Positions 57,607-64,000 of a DNA stretch of 64,000 bases are shown here, piece by piece. Numbering within the stretch: position 1 is the stretch's first letter; every line of letters starts with the position of its first letter. Made by a program: the position numbers and the translations under genes. This DNA is from Epiperipatus broadwayi (Eukaryota > Onychophora > Udeonychophora > Euonychophora > Peripatidae): the NCBI GenBank assembly GCA_028023455.1, contig JAQFVV010000253.1:1248469-1312468 (forward strand). The letters run 5' to 3'. The notes under the pieces are model-generated. The model was not told the origin of the DNA and ran no database searches. It saw only the letters and a list, made by a program, of their open reading frames with translations.

Positions 57607-57854
57607 TGTGAATTATTGTAAGCAATATATATATATGACTAGAACACTAGACCATACAGCACAAAAATTCTACTGCTAAATGAGGATGTAATGTTATTTA
57701 AAGAGTTATTGCAATAACCAATTTAATGTTCATTCTTGTTAATATTTTTTATAATAGTCTATAAAATGTCTATTTTGTTTAGAGTAATATGATTTTGAAT
57801 AAAATAGGAATATGAAAGTGCAAGTAATTATTTTATTCATACATGAGATTATAG

Positions 57855-57990
57855 ATGATTTGTGTGTGATCATATGTATTAGTTATGTGAGAAAGACTGC
57901 ATAGCTGAAAGGAGCTTGAAAATCTGTGTTCAAATCTTTTATAATTACATTTAAATTCCTTGTATATAAATTATACTTGTATTCAAACAT
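57855..57990 (+). repeat. repeat family B, right-hand fragment
   Basis: TTTGTGTGTGATCATATGTA, then AAGGAGCTTGAAAATCTGTG and the B-box-like TGTTCAAATC. Collinear with 15160-15290. The hammerhead portion is absent. Confidence 0.6.
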
Positions 57991-58984
57991 TACACATGAG
58001 ATTAACAAAATAATCACATGACTATCACATTAAAAATTCGAACATAAAAAACAATAGGCTGATCCAAAGGGTTTATGCATCAAAAATAATACATTGATAT
58101 TCATTTCAGGACATTTAAGTCTAACATTCATCATTCTATCACTGCCCTGAACAGTTAAGTACTATGAGATTAATTAAACATTTAAATGTAATATTTCATT
58201 TCTGAAAAAGTATATAAATGTACAAATTCAGTCTCTCTGTAAACTCCAGAAACCAATTGGAGTCACTTTTATTTTGTAAAAATTAGTTTACTTTTATTTA
58301 ACTCTCAAAGACTTTACTGTTCACGTAACATAATTAGTCCTTCTTTTCATCAATTATCTTCTTTAATGTTTGCCTCTTGTTATCTTTTCTTCATAGAAAC
58401 TTCTGGCATAAGCTTCATAATTTCTTTATTTCTAAATACATGTTCAATCTATTTCATAATTTCTTTGATATTAAATATTTTCTTATTTAGTGGTTTTCAA
58501 TCCTTCAGCATTACTAACCTCTATTATTTCCATTGATTTTTTTAAAATTCTTTTCCAGATCTTTTTTTTTTCTCTTTATCTAATTCTTCAAGTCTTTTCT
58601 ACATATACACTTCCTTAACTGCAAACAAAATATTTTAACAAGCTTTCTAATATTACAATATAATCCTAAGTATTTGTTACCATCCAGATTAGCCATTCCA
58701 ATTTAATTTTAATATTTTTATCACTATTTCTATTAATAGATAAACAACTATTGTCAAATACTTAAATACACAAATCTTCCATATAACTTTATATCCAACA
58801 ACCACTATAAACCTTCTATTATCTCCATTTACTTTCCCATTTTTTAATTGTATTAATTTTATCTTAAACTATTAACAATATTTGACAAAATATAGTTTTT
58901 ATATATTTATAGAAATAAAGATATACTTAAAATTTCCATTTCATCACAAGGTTACATGATCACCACACATTCATGAATTATATG
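57991..58984. other. unassigned AT-rich sequence
   Basis: No supported feature. Confidence 0.35.
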
Positions 58985-59430
58985 AATAAAGACATCTGAA
59001 AATCCCAAATAATCCCCAAGATTCATTTTATTCAAACCAGCAAATTTTTAGTTGACCTAGATTACAATTTCTTATTCATTGAAGTTTTATCCAGCAAATC
59101 TTTAGTTGACCTAGGTTACAACCTCTTATTCATAGAAGTTTTAAGTACAATATATCCAAAAGATATTACAAATGAAAAAAGTGAGAATAAGTTAAATTAT
59201 TCCACGTGTTTGTGTTTAATTAAAAACAGATGTTTCAATTTTTAATTGAGGTTTAAAGATATATCTGGGCTAGGAATAATCTTCAATTTAATAAAGAATT
59301 AATAATAATTATTGGTGTAATGATCTGAAGTAATGAATGTCAAAGTTATAATTGCATAAACTTTGATACTTATAAATCAATGTGTAATATTGTTATATAT
59401 ACATTGTACAAATAAAAATTGAAACAATTA
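58985..59430 (-). repeat. dispersed repeat D, rearranged copy
   Basis: 59180-59400 is the inverse of the left two thirds of repeat D. 58985-59060 resembles its right end, including an eroded minus-strand hammerhead (GGTCAACTAAAAATTTGCTG and CTTGGGG). Within it 59037-59090 and 59091-59146 form a tandem duplication of 54 bp (CCAGCAAAT.TTTAGTTGACC). Confidence 0.65.
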
Positions 59431-59574
59431 TATTTATTTTATCCTTACAAAATCGAATGTTTTTATTTAATATTACAGTGCGAACAATTTTTTATGGAAA
59501 TTGCAAATAACGATACGATCAGTTTTTCTAGAGGTCAAGAATTCGATATTTTAATAGATTAAACAGTCTGTTTA

Positions 59575-59660
59575 TTTTTTCCCTCAACTAGAAATCGATC
59601 CGGGAACCTTTTGATTTTGAGTTCATCATTGAGCAAAACCGCACTGAGAGTGGAAATATT
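59575..59660 (-). repeat. tRNA-like SINE head
   Basis: The minus strand has an A-box-like AGTGCGGTTTTGCTCAATGA, then GAACTCAAAATC and a B box GGATCGATTTC, followed by GTTGAGGGAAAAAATAAA. The spacing is right for a tRNA-derived SINE, but there is no intact cloverleaf and no clear duplication. Confidence 0.5.
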
Positions 59661-60681
59661 AGTATCTTTACTAAATTTCCAAATGTTTTTTTTTTTTCAG
59701 TTTTAGTGGGTTAATTTATAAAAAGGCAATTTTTTAAAAACTTAACTATTTTTACTATTTTATATTATTTTGACATTTACACTTTTTGATATGTTCAAAC
59801 ATTCAAAGAAGCTTTAACAATTTTCATTTAAATTTGCCAATAAAAAAAAAAAAAAACGTTAGAAGAATTCAAAACAAAAATATTTCCAGATAATTTAACA
59901 AAATGTCAAAATGAGTTTAAAGAAAATCGTGACCTGCGTTTATTTATTTAGCTTTAGGACAAATATATATTGCATTTAAAATCTATCAAACTAAAAAAAA
60001 GAATATTTATAGCATAGGCTGAAAAGATTAGTTTATTAGATATTTATTAACTTTGGGATAAATTATATCAAATTTGAAAGTTATCAAACTAAAGAAAAAA
60101 AATAAATGTAATAACATAGTATTTTAAGAATAGAAGATATTATTTTATAGGTCGTCAATAAAATAAAAAAGCCTGCTTTGAAATATGATATAACACAACT
60201 AATACTCAAAAAAATATTTAAATATAGGTAAAAATTAGATAATATTGCTGTTGATAAGAATCTACAAAAAAAAAAATACTATAGAACAAACTGTTTTTAT
60301 AAAATATTTATGAATACCATACAAGAAAGAGATATAAAAAATTCTGATTTTAAAAATGGAATATATTATAAAACAGAGAATGCATAAAATGTAAAAACAA
60401 AATGGGCACATATTAAAGCAGTTTGGACTTTAAATTTCTTCTAAATCATGGTCTAAGACCTGGTAACATCCAACAAAACTATAACTAACTACCAAAAACA
60501 ATTAAATAAATGTTAAATTGTAACATCTTCCTTCCAGGATTGCAAGTACATAGTAGATCAACCATTATACTATGCAGCAATCTATTATAAATTTATCTTC
60601 TATTTGAATTTTTAAAACTCAGGATTATTTAAATTAGAAGATAGCATAAATAGATTAAACTACTTTATTTTTGCCAGCATT
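59661..60681. other. unassigned AT-rich sequence
   Basis: No supported feature. Confidence 0.35.
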
Positions 60682-60689
60682 ATATAAAG

Positions 60690-63392
60690 CTATGCTTTTC
60701 ACAGAGTGAGCTACAGCTCCCCTGAGAGCCACAGAACTTTCTGTAGGGGGCTTCCAAAAAACGTCTGGTGATAATGAAAGTTACTGATGAAAAAACAAAT
60801 TTAAGCCACTTACAATTATCCAAAAAAGTAAATAAATTCAATTTTAAATGAATATTAGGTAATATTCCGATCAGGAGAAAGTTGTTTATTTATCAAAATT
60901 GGTGGATTAAGTTTGTCAGAAGATCCCATGCAGACATTGTTTAATGAGATCATATGGTTAGAAGGTTATAACCAGCTAATATGTAAGTATCTATGATTTT
61001 TGTGTAAGAATATGTATAAATATTTGGCTCAATAATGCATAGTGACTAGTCACTAATGTTAAGACATACAATGTGTGCTCCATCTACCATGTGATCAACA
61101 TGTGCTTCTTGGGTGTCATGGGAGTATGGGAATATAGCAAGAAAACTGCAGTGAAATTCAGCAATTTAGTCAGTAAGAGATTTGAACTATTTGAGATTTA
61201 ACATAGTAAACATTAAAATGGATGTGGGTAATCAGAAAAAGTTCAAAAGATAGCACAGAGGATGATAATATAGGTTAGTCAAAAACATCTGGACTATTCA
61301 TATTGGAACAACTGCAATTTACATTCATTTCTGAAGCTGGAGGTAAGTAATGAAAAATACCAAATGAAAAAAAGTCAAAATATGATGCTGCATATATACA
61401 GTATGGATTTATTCAATTGAATAATGATCCTAACACATCATTATGCATAATTTGTCAAAAACAATTATCAAATGATTGGATGTGGTCAGGCAAATTTATT
61501 CAACATTTAAAAACTGTTCATGTTATATATAAAACTAAAACATTTGAGTTTTTCCAACAAAAGGCTGAAACATTTTAATGACAATCAGTATTTTTTTCAA
61601 AACAAACTAAATTAAATAACAAATTACTGAAAGCTTCCTTTGAAATTGCTTACTTGGAAGTTAAATGAAAAAATCTCATACAATTGGTAAAGACCTCAAG
61701 GTAACGCAGCAATAAAAATTTGTGAAACTGTTCCTGCATCCAACAATATAATTAAAAAAGAATATATTCTATTGCTGATAATATTATGTCTATTTTAATG
61801 GCATGGATAAGATAAAGCAGTTATTTTGCCATTCAACTCGATGAATCAGCTGACAATACAATTAATGCTAATTTAATGGTTTTTTTTATGATAGCTGTAT
61901 AATTTTCAAATTCATGAAGATTTATTTTGAAAACGTTGTCTTTGTAGAAACAAGAGAAAACATATATTTGAAAAAAAAATTATTTTTTTTTATATAGAAA
62001 ATGTACTTGATTGGGAAAAGTGTGTTAGAATTTCCAATGGTGGTGCAGCAGCCATGACTGGAAGAATGTCAGGATATGTAGCTGAGGTCAAAATGTCTTC
62101 CAGAATGCAAGACACATTCATTGTATTATTCATGGGGAAAATTTAACTTTTCAGCAAATGAAAGAATCTCTTAGTAAAGTATTATCAAAAGTTTTGAATG
62201 TAATAAATTATATGAAAACAATATGACACTGTTTTGTATTTTATATCAAGAGATGGATTGTAATTGTGAAATGCTTTTGTTTCATTTAGAAATGAGATAG
62301 TTATCTCACTGAAAAGTTCTTAAAAGGGTTTTATCATTAAAAGATAAATTGACAATTTTCCTAATTGATAAAAACCATAAATTAGCAATCCGGTTTTGTG
62401 ATCAAAAGTGGTTGTTGTTAATTTCTTATTTGACAGATTTTTTCAGAAAAGTGAATGAATTGAATCTCTCTGCAAAGACAAAGAACAACTATATTATGTC
62501 TAAATACATGACTGCAAGCTTTCCAAAGTAAACTATCTGCATGGTCACATCGTTTTAGAAATTGCAATAGACAAATATTTCTATCCTTCATGAATTTACT
62601 GAAGAAAATATTTTGATATATGAAGATAAGAGAAATATCATAATTAATCACCTTGAGAATTGTAGGACTTTTTTCAAAAAGTATTTGTCCAATTTAGATG
62701 ATAAAAAAAAACATAACTGGAGCCATTTTCGCTTTTACTAAAATTTCAATATATGTATTGGTACATTGCTGAAACAATTAAAAGAAATAAGAGTAGCTAT
62801 GACCCCTGAAACAGAATTTCATAATTCTGATACATTAGAATTTTGAATTCACAGACAAGAAGTGTATCTTTCTTAGACAGCAATAAATATTCTGATTTCT
62901 TTTGCTTCAACTTATTTACGTGAAAGTGCTTTTTTACTATTTTTTCTAATTAAAAATAAACATAGGTGGTTAGTATCAGAAAAACATTAAAAAAATTTAA
63001 GAATTGCAATTTCAAATATTTTGCCGGATATTGATAGTCTCTGTAATAATATCCAGTCACATCCATCTCATTAGACATTATTATTATTAAAAATGAATAA
63101 AAATTATTATTAAATATTGTTGGTAATTTTTGTTTCATGTATGTTTATATTATATATGTAACTTAAACATAAACTATTAATATATGTAGACCTAATAATA
63201 ATAAAATGTAACTACATTCTTATAAATGTAATAAATATATATTAGAGTTTTGCTCAAATGTAAAATTTTTAATACCCCCATTTTCAACTAATACTATATA
63301 TATATTCCTTTTTAAATACATAGTTAGTCGATAGGGATCCAAAAATGTATTGTTTTTCAGAAGGCTCTCATATCAAAAAGTGATAAGCACTG
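60690..63392 (+). mobile_element. ZBED5-type hAT transposon, decayed
   Basis: Ends: CTATGCTTTTCAC at the left and, inverted, CAGTGCTTATCAC at the right (10 of 13 match), flanked by ATATAAAG (60682-60689) and ATATAAGG (63393-63400), an 8-bp duplication with one change. The subterminal region has CTCCCCTGAGAGCC. At 2703 bp it is of normal size for this hAT type and holds a whole but broken transposase, so it was an autonomous copy. Confidence 0.9.
61365..63110 (+). pseudogene. hAT transposase, ZBED5/SCAND3-like
   Basis: Read across several frameshifts and stops. At about 61370-61560 is an N-terminal zinc-finger segment (KYDAAYIQYGFI, CIICQK, FIQHLKTVH). Near 61825-61890 FAIQLDESADNTINANLMVF carries the first catalytic Asp of hAT enzymes. 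Near 62015-62100 VLDWEKCVRISNGGAAAMTG follows (an Asp is expected where Asn-Gly stands). At about 62400-62510 WLLLISYLTDFFRKVNELNL, and near 62900-62990 the C-terminal dimerisation part with STYLRESAF. The order equals ZBED5-like proteins. At least six disruptions, so no activity. Confidence 0.85.
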
Positions 63393-63400
63393 ATATAAGG

Positions 63401-64000
63401 GGCTCATGGTAAAATCATTTCTAATATCAAAATTGGTATTGCCTGTGTAAAAAAACAAATTAGAAATAATTAGATATCTGTTTACATGAAAATATGCTAT
63501 CAAAACCTTTATATTAATAAATTGCTAGAGTGGGAATTTTACATGTGTTTTCTATTATGCATTTTTTAATTTCCATCTTCACCAAAATTATATAATTTAC
63601 GAAGAAATTGTGTAGGTGACACCAGGGCAGTAGGCAAAATATTGGAAGCAATCAAATATGATTATTACATTTTTTTTAAATAACTCAATGGATACAAAAA
63701 ATGGTCTCAAAATCAAAAAATAATACTAGATTAACCTGACATAGTTTATATAAACAAAGATAACAAATAAAATAAAATTTATTTATTAAAAAAAAAAAAA
63801 CAGTTAAAATTATATATAAACTTAAATCTTCAAACAACAATACTATTCAATATTCTTTCTAAATTTCCATAAGATCAAAAGTGTTAATGAGAGCAATTTT
63901 TAATTGTTAGTTTTCAATCTAAAATTTAATTTTACTTTATACAGTGGTTGATATATTAGATAAAAATAAATAATTAATGTCTTTATTGCACTAGGATTCC
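63401..64000. other. unassigned AT-rich sequence
   Basis: No feature supported. Confidence 0.35.

Overview
The window is AT-rich metazoan DNA made almost entirely of transposable elements and their relics. I find no host protein-coding gene. The mix of an RTE-type LINE, two kinds of Gypsy LTR element, ZBED5-like and GTF2IRD2-like hATs, a small Helitron, tRNA-derived retroposons and many hammerhead-ribozyme (HHR) repeats fits a repeat-rich invertebrate. A lophotrochozoan or mollusc is my low-confidence guess. Nothing in the window fixes the species.

Layout. 1-8361: unassigned sequence with a 500-N gap (1248-1747), a 57-bp tandem duplication and one dispersed repeat. 8362-12897: a rearranged Gypsy element, pol on the minus strand, with an inverted LTR-leader-gag piece fused to its 3' LTR. 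12.9-21.3 kb: HHR repeats, LINE fragments (one beside an empty copy of its target, one with an inverted 5' end), MITEs and an eroded LINE. 21418-24890: a second copy of the same Gypsy family with inverted LTR 5' ends at both termini and a 5-bp target duplication. 24.9-32 kb: mostly unassigned, with a possible solo LTR and HHR repeats. 32.1-35.2 kb: an almost complete RTE-type LINE with one internal stop. 35.3-40.3 kb: HHR repeats, a hairpin MITE, two tRNA retroposons with target duplications, and a 1.1-kb element with three HHRs. 41867-44206: a foldback element with arms of about 850 bp, itself hit by a Helitron. 45110-45585: a deleted hAT. 47075-55153: a second Gypsy type with 1.6-1.7 kb LTRs and decayed gag-pol. 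56.3-59.7 kb: HHR and tRNA-like repeats. 60690-63392: a decayed ZBED5-type hAT with TIRs and an 8-bp target duplication.

The most unusual feature is the number of hammerhead ribozyme motifs (about 14, both strands, at least five with all core positions and pairable stems I and III). They sit in at least three repeat families. One family also carries tRNA-like A and B boxes and forms a tandem pair with two cleavable HHRs 483 bp apart, as expected of a retrozyme-like or Penelope-like non-autonomous retroelement. Several insertions can be dated against one another because uninterrupted copies of their targets are also present here.
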